A stretch of 64,000 nucleotides of DNA from assembly GCA_038093975.1 (NCBI GenBank), contig JBBPTG010000002.1, positions 1,116,001 to 1,180,000 on the forward strand, in the 5' to 3' direction. Under the pieces are notes generated by a model. It searched no databases, was not told where the DNA came from, and saw only the letters and a list, made by a program, of their open reading frames with translations. Origin of the DNA: Chalciporus piperatus (taxonomy: Eukaryota > Basidiomycota > Agaricomycetes > Boletales > Boletaceae). Below, in pieces: positions 22,674-35,703 of the stretch (positions are counted from its first letter, which is position 1; every line of letters begins with the position of its first letter). The position numbers and the translations under genes were made by a program.

Positions 22674-24672
22674 GTGTGGGTACGCTCGGAAGCCAGGGAC
22701 CCTTCGATCTCGTTGTGGTTGGTACATGCTTGCGGGATCTTTGTGCATTGATTTTTGGAGGTCGAATGCCATATCTGAATCATGATCATGAAGGTTGGTA
22801 TTTGGGGGTGCCTTCGTGTAATGTTTCACATCGGTATGTATGAAGTTCAAGGTTAGAGTGTGATTCGAGGTGAAAAGGTGTGTATGCAATCTGGATAAAG
22901 TGAGAAGGGTGCTATTACGTGCAATACCCAGCTGGAGGTGCCAAATCCGGCCGATAACGAACGCGCGACGATATCGCGCAGGCTATTCTATCGTGCGCGA
23001 GGGGATTGGCGAGGGGATTGGTCCAAAGGCGTGCACCGAAAGTCGAACAATGCTGATCGAGGATGAGTACAATGCTATTATTGCTACTGAAGTGCAAGAG
23101 TCCTACTCTGGGCTGACTAGGACTCCCGGTGATGCCTCGGATCTGGCCAATTGGAGTGGGAGCCAACAAGTGGGGTTTATCCTGGCTTATCTGGCGTATC
23201 TTTCGCATGCCATGGCAGGCCACTCCATATGCTTATCCGTATCCGGTTTGACAATCGGGCTGTTTATTAGTCAAGCATTGGGAAGTATATATAGGTACCT
23301 GAAGGTGTCCACGACTGTCGATACACATGAGGTCAGGCGGTGGCCGATGGGCGATCAGGTCGTTCGCCCTGACAATGTGACTTACGGTCTCGGGCCCCGT
23401 CTCAGCCTCTGGTTCGATTTGGACGTCGATGACTGTTCGAGCGTTATTTAACTAGCTGTAAATGTTCATGTTGCTTTGACTTTTTCTTACACGGGATGTG
23501 GGGATCGGCGCGATAAGGCAAACGGGACACGGCTGCCAGTGAAATCGGGGTCCGTTCAACCAAGGAGGATAGAGCACGATTCGAGCCCATTCTAGTCAAA
23601 CCTCCTTTGGAATACAGCAAAAGCCATACCAGAATGGTGTCGACGCTGTTGTCGAGTGGCACGCCAACAGTGTGACTCGGCTAGATCGACAGCATGGTCA
23701 TGCGGAGAGTCTTGACACGACATGTTTATCTGGTTCATACTGTAGAGAGGGACCAAGATGTGGTCATACGTGTGTACCTGCATGTCTTAACGAGCCTTGC
23801 CAACTTGGTGAGCGTCCGGCGTCATGAATCATATCGCGATCGTTTTCTGTATTACATGTAATTGACACTGTCAGAGGAGTCGTCAGATAAAGAAAGGGGA
23901 AACAGAGCTGATAAACAGAGATGCCGACGCCTGGCCGTCGTAGGATGTTTTCGGCATCAAACTTTGCCTTGATCGCGTGTGTGTCATGGAGGATCTGGTT
24001 AATTTATAATATCCTCTGTCTGATCGCGGTCGACCGGGGGGAAACCGACTATTCAGAGCTTACACGAGACGATCGAGAATAACTCTGAGTGAGTTATTCA
24101 CTTGAAGTCGCTCGCTTGTTCATTGTTTCGCATGCAGATCGGCACAGATGGCGAAGCCAGACCCCACACTGACCACACGTTCCTTGCATGATGGCGGTGA
24201 ATGAAATGGACCTAATATTGGTATGATTGGCTGAGAGGACGAGGTTTTGGAATTGACAGGTGTGATGGGTTGGGGAGGCCGATATCGGCCGAGGAGAGAA
24301 CGAGATATGATAGAGAGATAAAATTGAAATTGGATCCGGTATGTTGATCACACGGACACTGTGTCAATGGGAATGACTAGAGCGCGGCGCGGGCGGACGG
24401 TTGCGAGTGGACCACGAAGGAAGATCAATAATGATGGGAGGGACAGGTTTACAACAGCCAAGGGCGCAGTTGCACAGGAGCGGGTTGTAGGGATTTCCAG
24501 AAGGCTGAGAAGACGGAGAGAACGTCTATACCAAGGCGATGCTAGTACAGAAGGAGTCTAGCAAGTGGTAATAGCTACACAGTTTTCTTGGTAATAGTAG
24601 TAATAGTTCGTGCCAAGTTTCTTGCTCGAGCGAGGTGACGTATCGTCCAATTACGGAAAATAAGCAAGCAAG
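22674..24672. other. Gene-poor 2-kb stretch between PRP28 and the HAL-type kinase
   Basis: This interval holds the PRP28 3' end and the kinase promoter. One open frame beginning with ATG at 23048 and ending at 23451 could encode about 134 residues with a hydrophobic stretch (VGFILAYLAYLSHAM, GLTIGLFISQALGSIY). It is preceded by further open codons without a start. Its length is near what chance allows in a window this size. I recognise no family, so it is described here rather than called a gene. Confidence 0.4.
23048..23451 (+). CDS. Doubtful orphan ORF with hydrophobic segment
   Basis: This is an unspliced 134-codon frame without family resemblance. The middle is hydrophobic enough for one or two membrane helices. 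The frame stays open upstream for a further 59 codons without an ATG, which can happen by chance. There is no conserved motif, no clear neighbour relation and no intron. I list it only because it is the longest open frame in a 2-kb gap. Confidence 0.15.
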
Positions 24673-27600
24673 ATGAGCCGAGTGACGGACAGGGACGGAC
24701 CGATACTCGATCTGGCGGACGGGTGGCTTCAACACTTTAGTTGTCATCCAACCAACACCAACACCATCATGCTCTCCGCTCGTCCAATGCAAGTCATCCT
24801 CCAACACCAACACATCAACAGCGAACAAACCTCTTCCTCCTCCTCCTCCCCTTCCCCATCCGACAACTGCTCCTCCATCCTCCTGACCATACCAGATCTC
24901 GACGGGACTGGCAAGATGGCTCTCCCTACTCCCCGTCCGAACCAGGTCCGCTCTCACAATTATTTTCTCTCTCCCACTAACCCCTTCCAGAACCTCGACG
25001 TACAGCACGTCGACCCTCCACTCGGAACATCTCCCCCAACCCGCTCCCGTTTCAGAAGGAAACTCTCCTTCTACACCACCGACAAGACTCCTCCACGGCA
25101 GCGCTCTCCTCCCCCACCTTCGCCAGTTCTCTCATCCGCTCCAAAGCATGGACCTCTGCACGACCTAAAGCGTTTCCTCAACCACCACATTCCGCATCCC
25201 CACAACCACCACCACCCTCACTGGAGCTCTTCCAGCACGACCCCTTCCTCCCAACAGAGCTCACCAGACTCAACAATCCCTCAAACACCAGCTGAACCCC
25301 ATCTGCCACCAGAGCAACAACGCAGGGGTCTTGACTTTGATACCTCCTCCATCATCGAGGTCGTACCCGCACTCATCCCCCCAGATCTCGCAACCCCCAA
25401 ACAAGACAAAGATCATCATCCTCACATCTTCTCTATCTTTAACAAAGCTATCAACCACAAGGACCGACCAAAGGATACCCGACGCAAAGACAAAGGTCAG
25501 AAAGACAAACAGCAGTCACAATTCCTTGCGCCCAGAACACCTTCCCCTTCCTCTACCATATCATCCAAACGACCATCTCGTTCCCCTCCTCATACACCAG
25601 ATCTTTCCGCCTCTTCTAACTTCTATAACCCCATCCCTTCTCTCTCGTCAGCCACGCACGCACATCTTTCCAAAAAGTACGGCAAGTGGGGTCGTGTTCT
25701 CGGCTCTGGCGCCGGTGGAACAGTCCGTCTCATCCGTGGCCGTGCAAAGTCTGGTGGCGCAGTATACGCTGTTAAGGAGTTCCGTCCTCGTCGCACAGGT
25801 GAAACAGAACGTGAATACGAGAAAAAGGTACGAGCAGAGTTCTGCGTTGGTGCCGCCTTGAAGCACATCAACATTATCGAAACCGTCGACATCGTTTCGG
25901 ATCATGGTCATTATTACGAGGTATATCCCTTCCCATCTTGTTCCCTTGATATCCATTCATCCTGCGTAGGTAATGGAATACGCCCCATATGACCTCTTCT
26001 CCGTCGTCATGTCCTCCAAGATGCTACGTCCAGAGATCTTTTGCGTATTTCGCCAGATTTGCAATGGCGTAGCCTACCTCCACTCGTTGGGCCTCGCCCA
26101 TCGGGATCTTAAACTGGACAACTGTGTCCTCACTCAAGGCGATGTTGTCAAGCTCATCGACTTTGGTACTGCCGTCGTCTTTGCATACCCTGGCTCCGAC
26201 ATGGGTGGATCTGTACCCAATACCTCGGGAGATACTCAGGGCTCAAACGGAACCGTCATTGGATACGTGGGTACGCAACCCAACGCCCCTGCGCCACATA
26301 CACATGCCCGCCTAGTCAAGGCATCTGGGGTCGTAGGCAGCGATCCATATCTAGCGCCAGAGGTGCTGTCGGGCGCAGCCTATGATCCACGCAAGACAGA
26401 TGTGTGGAGCGTCGGCGTCATCTTTGTGAGTCCCTCTCCTCGCCCCGTTTCAGTATGCCGTTGCGGTCTTTCGGCTACCGCTGCCATTGCCGGCGCCTGT
26501 CACATTCTGTGGGGTAACGGCCGCCATGGTGCCCTCCAACTGTCAGCTTCGTTAGGGTCTTGTTCTTATCTCGTGATTATCCTGTAATCCGGGCGCTAAT
26601 CTCAATGCCAAATCTGTAGGTTTGCATGATCTTACGCCGCTTTCCCTGGGCAATCCCTGACCGCGAGCGTGACGCATCATTCCGTGCGTTCCTCGAGGCT
26701 GAAGGTGAAAACCCGTTCGCTTCGCACAAATCGCGCTCCGGCCGCTCGAAGCGCCCTTCAAGGAAGGCTCCATGCATGGCAAACGGCACAGGCGCGGGCA
26801 CTTGTCGTTCGTTTGTACCGTCAAGTGACAGCGTAAATGGATCCGCAATGATTCGGACCGCTGCTGGTGCGTACTAACATCCACATATGCACTTCCAGTG
26901 GGTGCTTACTTCCGTATCCATGTGGTACTCGTGATTTAGAACAAACGAATACGCTCGCGCCTCCATGTCTACCCGATGACGCTAAATCGCTCCTCAGTAT
27001 GACAAGCGGGATCACTGAAAGCACTTATCCATATGCTCCTACGATCACCTCGACCTATTCATCGCATTCATCGGGCGCCGAAGACGATGAGCGACGGCGC
27101 TTGCGTGACCGCGAGGAAGTCACGAAGTTGACGAAACAAGCATTGCTAAGCCCTGGCCATGGTACGAGGACTGCAACGCTTCCTGCGCCCGGGCAAGAGC
27201 CCGAGAACGACGAAATCGATGGTATGGTGCTCGAGAAGGATAAGAGTGTGCTAGAGCTCGGTAGGCCGACCTTGTCAACGGAAAGTCTACCTATGAATGC
27301 AAAGGTGCGCGATTACGCCAATGGCACTAGTGCACCGAAGGCGATCGGTACGGAGGAAGTTGTCGTGGCTCAGTCGGACTGCATTTCTCAATCCGCTCCG
27401 CCGCCAAGATCACCAGCACTACCGTTCCCATCTTCGCAATCGCAACCAACCTGCCCACCACCATCGCCTCCAAAGACTCGACAGCCCTTGACACGCAAGC
27501 GTGCGGAGTCACGCACCTCGCCCAATTCTGTCTTCCGGCTGCTTCCTCGTGAAACTAGACCCGCGCTCCGTCGGATGCTGTGCTACGATCCAAAGGCTCG

Positions 27601-27901
27601 CACTACGATGGGTCATTTGCTGTGGGGTCGTGGAGGCGGCGATGGGATTATTGCCCTTGAGGAAGGGGAGAAATGTAGTTGCTGCAGGGACACGGACCAC
27701 GGGGACTTGGATCACCAACATGACGAGGATGGCGACGACTGTGATGACGATGACGACATGGACAGTGACAACGACTACGACGAAGACGCAGGGGATTCCT
27801 GGATTAGGAGCATGGACACCTGCACGGACAAGGAGGTGCCTACGCACGTCCATGTTCGTATCCCCTCAGGCGAGAAGGTCCATAAGAAGCGCTTCTTCTA
27901 A
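24673..27901 (+). CDS. Serine/threonine protein kinase of the fungal HAL/NPR group (Hal4/Sat4-like)
   Basis: Kinases of this fungal group regulate plasma-membrane transporters, for example potassium uptake and nutrient permeases in yeast. A long disordered Ser/Pro/His-rich N-terminus of roughly 330 residues precedes the kinase core. Motifs are the Gly-loop [16 protein letters not shown] lysine, [11 protein letters not shown] hinge typical of the HAL group, [17 protein letters not shown] and APEVL, then DVWSVGVIF and [11 protein letters not shown] after an intron. The last lobe is split by a low-complexity insert of about 200 residues before [22 protein letters not shown]. The tail is very acidic, a run of Asp near residues encoded by 27720-27790, and ends in KKRFF. 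The start at 24673 or the later ATG at 24769 is uncertain, as is the intron near 26870. Confidence 0.85.
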
Positions 27902-28955
27902 GTCCGTTCAGCGAAGCGGGTGGGTGGTCCGAAACTGTAATGACTTCGATGGCCCTTTTACCCCACAAGCCTCGCGGTATCCTTGCGAATCAATCGATGG
28001 AGCACTAAGTGCTCGGCTTTGATCACCGTTCAGTGTTCTCCGCACTTCCCACCACACTGTTTGGGAGCTGTTTATCATATCCCCGCATCACCGCGTCGCT
28101 CTATGCACGCGTTCGTCTTCATCCCATGGAAGCCATCTGTCGTCACGCTCGCTGCCATTCTGCCGTTCGCGCATACTGTCGCAAGCTCGCTAAATCCACT
28201 TCCACACTGGTGCCCAACTCGCCATGTCCATCATCACCACGCCCTCGACTCGCCTATTCCCACCAGCTGCTCGCTTCGCATCTTCAATGTTCACTCACTG
28301 CCACAAATTCCCCCGGCACACATGTACATTTATCGGATACGCTTGATTATATTCTCATCTTTCCACCGAGTTAGATCTATTCTACAACTCTCGCTTGATT
28401 CCATCCAACCTATTCTCGTTTGTTCATTCGTCCATCCCACTATTATGTTTTCGCCATCTCGTCGACCGCCATCCACACTATATCTCGCCGTCGAAACCGT
28501 TTCATCCACACACACGCGATCGGAATACTAGAAGAGACTCGGACGTTCACGGAGATTTGGAGAAGGAGAAAGTTAAATGAAAGGTTACATCGTATATATA
28601 GTACATCGAGGTCTGGATACATGTGGACATTGTGTTTTATTCTTTTTTTTTTTTTTTACTACTCTTTCGTTGCTTTTTTAGTTTTTCTCTCGATTGTTTT
28701 ATTATCTCTCGTTCCGTAGGGAATGCTTAATTGATGCTCTTTGTGAAGTCGAGATCTGACTCAGATTAGATTAGATCGGTCCGAGGATGTTTGATGGACT
28801 TTCTTCACTGACAATCAATCGTCTGTTAGCCCATTCCAACGCTTTAGCCCCGCAAAAATCAGTGAGTTACACACGCCCACGACCTCGAATACATTCGAAA
28901 GAGTACACGAACACGACAGTAAGAACAAACGAAAAAAAAAACCTCGACAGCTACG
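27902..28955. other. 3' region of the kinase and promoter of argininosuccinate lyase
   Basis: The plus strand is pyrimidine-rich with many open but low-complexity codons, as expected for untranslated sequence. A run of about 18 T residues occurs at 28645-28660. No conserved protein is visible. Confidence 0.5.
28757..28763 (+). promoter_or_regulatory. Candidate Gcn4/CPC1-type site TGACTCA upstream of argininosuccinate lyase
   Basis: A perfect TGACTCA lies 193 bp before the ATG of the arginine-pathway gene. In fungi the bZIP activator of general amino-acid control binds this heptamer. About eight copies are expected by chance in 64 kb, and I noticed others in less meaningful places, so the support is positional only. 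Confidence 0.4.
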
Positions 28956-30781
<1,826 letters not shown>

Positions 30782-30980
30782 GAACTGCTAAGAATTATTT
30801 GAACTCTGAATTGACAGGCGGTGTAGGTTGTTTGTAGTGATTTGGTGAAAGCAATTGTAGGACCACAACTGTCCGCAGGCAGCACAACCAACCATCAGAC
30901 GGGGCTGTTCAAACTTTCATATACATATCTCCACTCAACGCCCCTCCGTCAATCAGCCCACTAAGACCCTTCACGACACC

Positions 30981-32409
30981 ATGGATAGACTAGCAGCAAT
31001 GAGAGTCAGTTTATTTCTTTTTCCGCCTGTGTTGTTGTGTTGCCATTCATAATTACTGAGCGCTATTCCATATCATGCAGGCTCAACAACAGGGCAGGTG
31101 AGCGCATACCAGCTTGCGGTGCACCAGGGGATCGAGCATTGACCACCGCGCAGGAATCTCTATACCCGACAAGATGACTCTGCGTACGAGATGTCCGACG
31201 TAAAGGACAGCTCGACCAACCTCGCCGCTGGTGGAGGCGGAGCAGACACGGGTGGTAATATGTCGGCCTTTTACGCCGAGGTACGTTCGTCTACTCTCCC
31301 TGCGCGAAACCCCGTGTATGCACGAAGCTTAACTACCATGCCGCTCGCTGCCTTTCTCACACTCGTAGATATCCTCCCTTCAAGATGGCATAAAGACGTT
31401 CAATGCCAACGTTCAACGGGTCGATGAACTTCATTCGCGGTCGCTTAATAACACGGACGATGCTGCTGCGCAACAGAGTGAAGCGCAGTTGGCTGAGCTT
31501 GTGGAAGAGACGAGCGCACTTAGTGCTACGCTGAAGCGCCGAATCAAGGCACTGGAGAGACAAGGCGGTTCCGGACGGGACGGCCAGGTTCGCAAGCAAC
31601 AGGTACGTTCGGGTTCGAGGGGAGGGGAGGGTGACACTGATGCCGCTCCATTTAGACTGCATTCGTGAAATCCAAGTTCGTGGATGCGATCCAAGCATAT
31701 CAACAAGTGGAACAGCAGCACCGTCAAAAGTACAAGCAACGGATGGAGAGGCAGTTCAAGATTGGTGAGTTTCGGTTGGTTGTTCGGAGTGCGCGTTCGT
31801 TGAGTTGACGGTCCGTGCAGTCAAGCCGGACGCTACACCAGAAGAGATACGAGCGGTGGTTAACGATGACTCTGGAGGCCAGATCTTCAGTCAGGCCGTA
31901 AGATGGCTCGTTGTATTTCCCACCGTCTCTGGCTCATACTTTGCTTAGTTGATGAACTCCAACCGCTATGGTGAATCACGCGCTGCATACCGAGAGGTGC
32001 AAGAACGGCATCAAGATATCCAGCGTATTGAACAAACCATTGCAGAACTTGCCCAGTTGTTCAATGATGTGCGCTTACTATTTTTGCTGTCCAGTGATTT
32101 ACCCTCTGACGTTGGCCTGCTCCTTTAGATGAGCGTCTTGGTTGAGCAACAGGATGAGACGATAAATCACATTGAAGCGAATGCTGCTGAAGTCGAAAAA
32201 GATATGGAAGCAGGGTATGTCCTGCTTGGCGATCTCTTAGTAGCGATCTCTAATACTTAAGTTCCAGTCTGACCCACACGGACAAAGCTGTCGACTCTGC
32301 TCGTTCTGCAAGGAAGAAGCGGTGGATCTGCTTCTTCCTCGTGTTGCTCATCCTCGTGATCGTAGCTATCATCGTTGCAGTCGAAGTCGTCAAGATGAAG
32401 AAGAATTAG
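30981..32409 (+). CDS. SSO1: Plasma-membrane t-SNARE syntaxin (Sso1/Sso2-like)
   Basis: This is a Qa-SNARE for fusion of secretory vesicles with the plasma membrane, partnering Sec9 and Snc proteins. After a short N-peptide (NLYTRQDDSAYEM) comes the three-helix Habc bundle, AAAQQSEAQLAELVEETS to FVDAIQAYQQVEQQHRQKYK. The SNARE helix (DIQRIEQTIAELAQLFNDM, VEQQDETINHIEANA, with a central Gln) follows, then a C-terminal anchor ICFFLVLLILVIVAIIVAVE. The first coding exon is only 24 nt (30981-31004) and the second only 17 nt (31081-31097, AQQQG plus a split Arg codon). Exon 3 resumes at 31154. The stop at 32407-32409 follows KMKKN. Family is certain; the Sso subtype is inferred from the plasma-membrane-type sequence. 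Confidence 0.93.
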
Positions 32410-35400
32410 GCTGGCCATCCTATAATTACACGTCTTCTATCCTCTCATATACCTCGCACCGTTTCCCTCTTTGCCAGTTTTCACGCCTTATCTCTTACGA
32501 TTTCTCTCATTGGACATCGAGTTGCTTCTGTTTCGCTCGTCTTTGTTTACGCCCTGCCACTCCTTTTGGACTGACCACATCAGGATTTGCTCACTAGATG
32601 CCTTTCAATTGGGCTTCTAAATAGCCGTTACACAACCACCTTCGTTTTCATACTCGTTATTATCTACTTAATGAATCTAGTAGGCGGCGATTTGGGTCAT
32701 ACGAATATCACTACCTTCTGCTGGACATCGACTGCGGTGAGAAATGTTTCAGTACGAGAAGGAATCTTGGGAGCAGCGCGGGGGTGAGAATAAGATTGAA
32801 TCATACTCAACCCAGACCAACCTCTCTATTGGGAACTTGAGCTCGCAAAAGAATCAGCTTTTGCATACACAGAGGGTTGAAATGAAGTGGGATTTTGAAG
32901 TAGGAACAGGTAACATGGCAAGAGAGAAACGGGCTGAGCTGTGCGATGTACCTTGTAGAAACCTGAGGCAGAGGGCCGATAGCGTGACCGCTCCTATCTT
33001 CTGCATTAACGAGACAAAGTATTTCCGCTGTGACGAATGGTTGAAGCGCCACGGAGAAGTTGCATAGTGGCGGAGTGAACACGGTGTCGAATATTCATTC
33101 AATGTGAGTCCATCGAAGAAATGAGTACCCCTTGAATCCCGTCATGTGGCGTGGGCTGGGACCCACAAACACGTAGTTTTGGCCCATAGCTTTGGCCTCG
33201 AGTCGGCCCTCGATGTATAGCGAGCGTTCGAACGGTACGCTGAGATTCGCAGTTGAACGTTGAAGTTTGTGGCAGGAGTCGTGTTTGTGTTGGGTCACTT
33301 GTTGGAGGGAACCTACTTATAGCTCAGAGAAAGAAAAAAAGGGTCTAGGTGAATGTCAGGCAACGCCACTTGAAACTTGAAAGCATCCAAACGTATGTTA
33401 CCGCTCGCACTGTCATTAACGGGGCACTTGATTTGGGTCAAGTCTTCGTCCACATGACTGTACCGCTGTTCCTAACCTCCGGCAAACCCACCGACAATCA
33501 CCTACGATAGATCGGGATCAGCTTTATCGTGTTGATAAAAGTGGGTCCGCTTGCCAGTGCAGGCGTCGAAAATGACGGGTACCAGGCTCGTTGCAGCCTA
33601 GACCTGATGTTTGGATGTGGGATCACGATGGGCCACGGATCCATCCATGATCCATCAAAAATCATGACGCGTGGGCCTTTTCTCCTAAGGCGTGTCCAGC
33701 GGCGATCGAGAACTATCGATGGACAAGGCGGCGTGATGCTCGACGTGCAGCATGTGAAGAAATTGCTCCCTTGATGCGGGGTTGTAGAGCACACGCGTAC
33801 TTTATACTCGTTTCACACGTCTGGTCGACGCCGTGAAGGTAAAATGCCCGAGACGTGCTTGTCCCCTGTCACGAATGAATGATCAGGAGAGGTGTGAGCA
33901 CAGTGGAGCTCGGGCGGGACGATCCAGGCCCCGGCAAAAGCCACGCACGTTGATTTTTCACGATCCACCAGGAGGTAAAAATACTAGACTTGTGCGCACG
34001 CGTAAAACGACGATCGATTGGCAATCGCATACGAGGTTAGACATCTGGGCTAAGAATTGTCAGGGGACGTGGCGAACGAATGTGTCTCGTCAGACTGATC
34101 TGATACCGCGAGGGGGAGAAGGTCATCTGGATATGTTAGGGGGCAGATGTTCAGCTCTGGTTCCCGATCATTAAATAATCATGCAATAAAACCTTATCTG
34201 ACTACGCCCCCCAAGGATGGACGACCATCGTGGGCATGGCCTAGGCAGGCCCCGGACGTGAGAATAGAAGTGAAAGTAAGACTGCATGGTGATGCCGAAG
34301 CGAGACAGCGGCGCAATCCTCGACAGTCGCAGTGTGGATGACGTCCATCTCGAGTTATGGGAGAATTTTGCGGGCTGCCGTGTCTGTGTTTTCAGGGGTT
34401 ATTGAACGGAGGCTGCCTGAGGAAAATGCCAGGAATATCAGTGTATTAAGTATAGAATCGTCTTCAAAAAGAAAGCTGAAACATTTGAATTGGGTGTCGG
34501 ACATGTCGGCACCATGATCTTCGAGCAAGTAGGCGGATGATTAGTCTCGAACCCAACTTGAACCAGACGTTCTAGGAACCGGTCGGGCTGGCACCCGAAC
34601 CTTCCGTGGTCGCGGGAAGCTTCCGAGAAGCGACCGAAACGGCTGGGACTACTATAGCAGATGATCGAAATCTTGAAAACATGAGGCACAAGGTTGAGAA
34701 GTGTGTTAAAGATCGGACGGACAGGATGTGAAGAAAGGGAACGGATGATTTAGTGTCGGTGAAATACTCGAGGTAAACCAATCGAATAAGGCAGCGTGAA
34801 TTGGTCATTCTGGAAAATACGCACTCGGTGTGAAAACGCTCCAAAAGGTACTGCCCCAAATGAATGCCCGTTAAATAAACTTGAGAATATTCGAATCATA
34901 CAAGTAAGCGGAGGAACAGGGATGCAGACGGAGAACTGGATGACCACAAGTATCGCGTTGATAGGCGCCCGGTTATCGATTTCAACAGTGCTTCGAGGCC
35001 CCTGAGCATAGAAGCGAAAAGAAATTCCTGAGGTGGACGAACTTGACATGCTTCCATGCAGTACTGAGGCACCATAGATATATTTGCATGGAATTCCAGG
35101 CTATCGGAAGATAAAGTGAGACCTGCGTGTGAACGGCACCCTGTTGGGAAATGAAGTAAAGTTCAGTGATTTGGTGATTCCTGGCAAGATGTAGTATCAT
35201 ATCTTGCCCGAAGGCGCTGATACAGAGCGTGGCAGGTTGGAAGGGCCGGTAAGGAGAGCAGGGGGTTGATGCTAATCACGGTAAGTGTAAGGTGGAGCTA
35301 TTCCTGAGTTGCCTACAGGAAAACCAGTCTCTGAATACCCTGTTCGTATTCACTAGACAGTCCAGCCACGGAGTTGAATGACCATGGTTCGAGGGGAGAA

Positions 35401-35703
35401 GGATTGTTTTGGAAACGTATTTGTGGTAACTGCTACGTTCCGAATGGGAGCTGAAGAAAATCCAGGAATTTTGTTTGCGCTGCACAGGTATTGGGCCTAG
35501 CCGTGGATCGGAAACCAAACGCCGCTACACACCGGTCTGATTCGTGGACCTGATGCGCCCAACTTCATGTAACGGATATGAAACAAAAATGGTACTATCC
35601 TCCGTTCCGTCGAAGAGTGTTCGCAGGTTCAATGAGCGTCTAGGTAGATTTGATGCAAAGATAGTAAAAATCCAACTAGACTGGATAACAGAGCCAACCC
35701 ACA
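32410..35703. other. 3.3-kb region without a recognisable gene
   Basis: This is the largest empty stretch of the window. It must hold the syntaxin 3' end and the OS-9 3' end. Open frames reach about 110 codons (for example plus 32744-33067 and plus 33833-34174, minus 33498-33794) on both strands at the same places. They show no family motif and no splice pattern I could join. I found no tRNA-like B box with a matching A box, and no tandem repeat. It may hold a non-coding transcript, a fast-evolving gene or decayed sequence. Confidence 0.5.

Noticed and set aside
23570..23595. Possible tRNA B box (GATTCGAGCC)
   Set aside because: No A box at the right distance and no cloverleaf arms could be drawn.
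28009..28580. Long plus-strand frames downstream of the kinase
   Set aside because: Pyrimidine-rich, low-complexity translation without motifs; typical of untranslated or promoter DNA.
34598..34635. Heat-shock-element-like GGAAGCTTCC in the empty region
   Set aside because: Two units only; the third GAA is out of register, and no gene start lies nearby.
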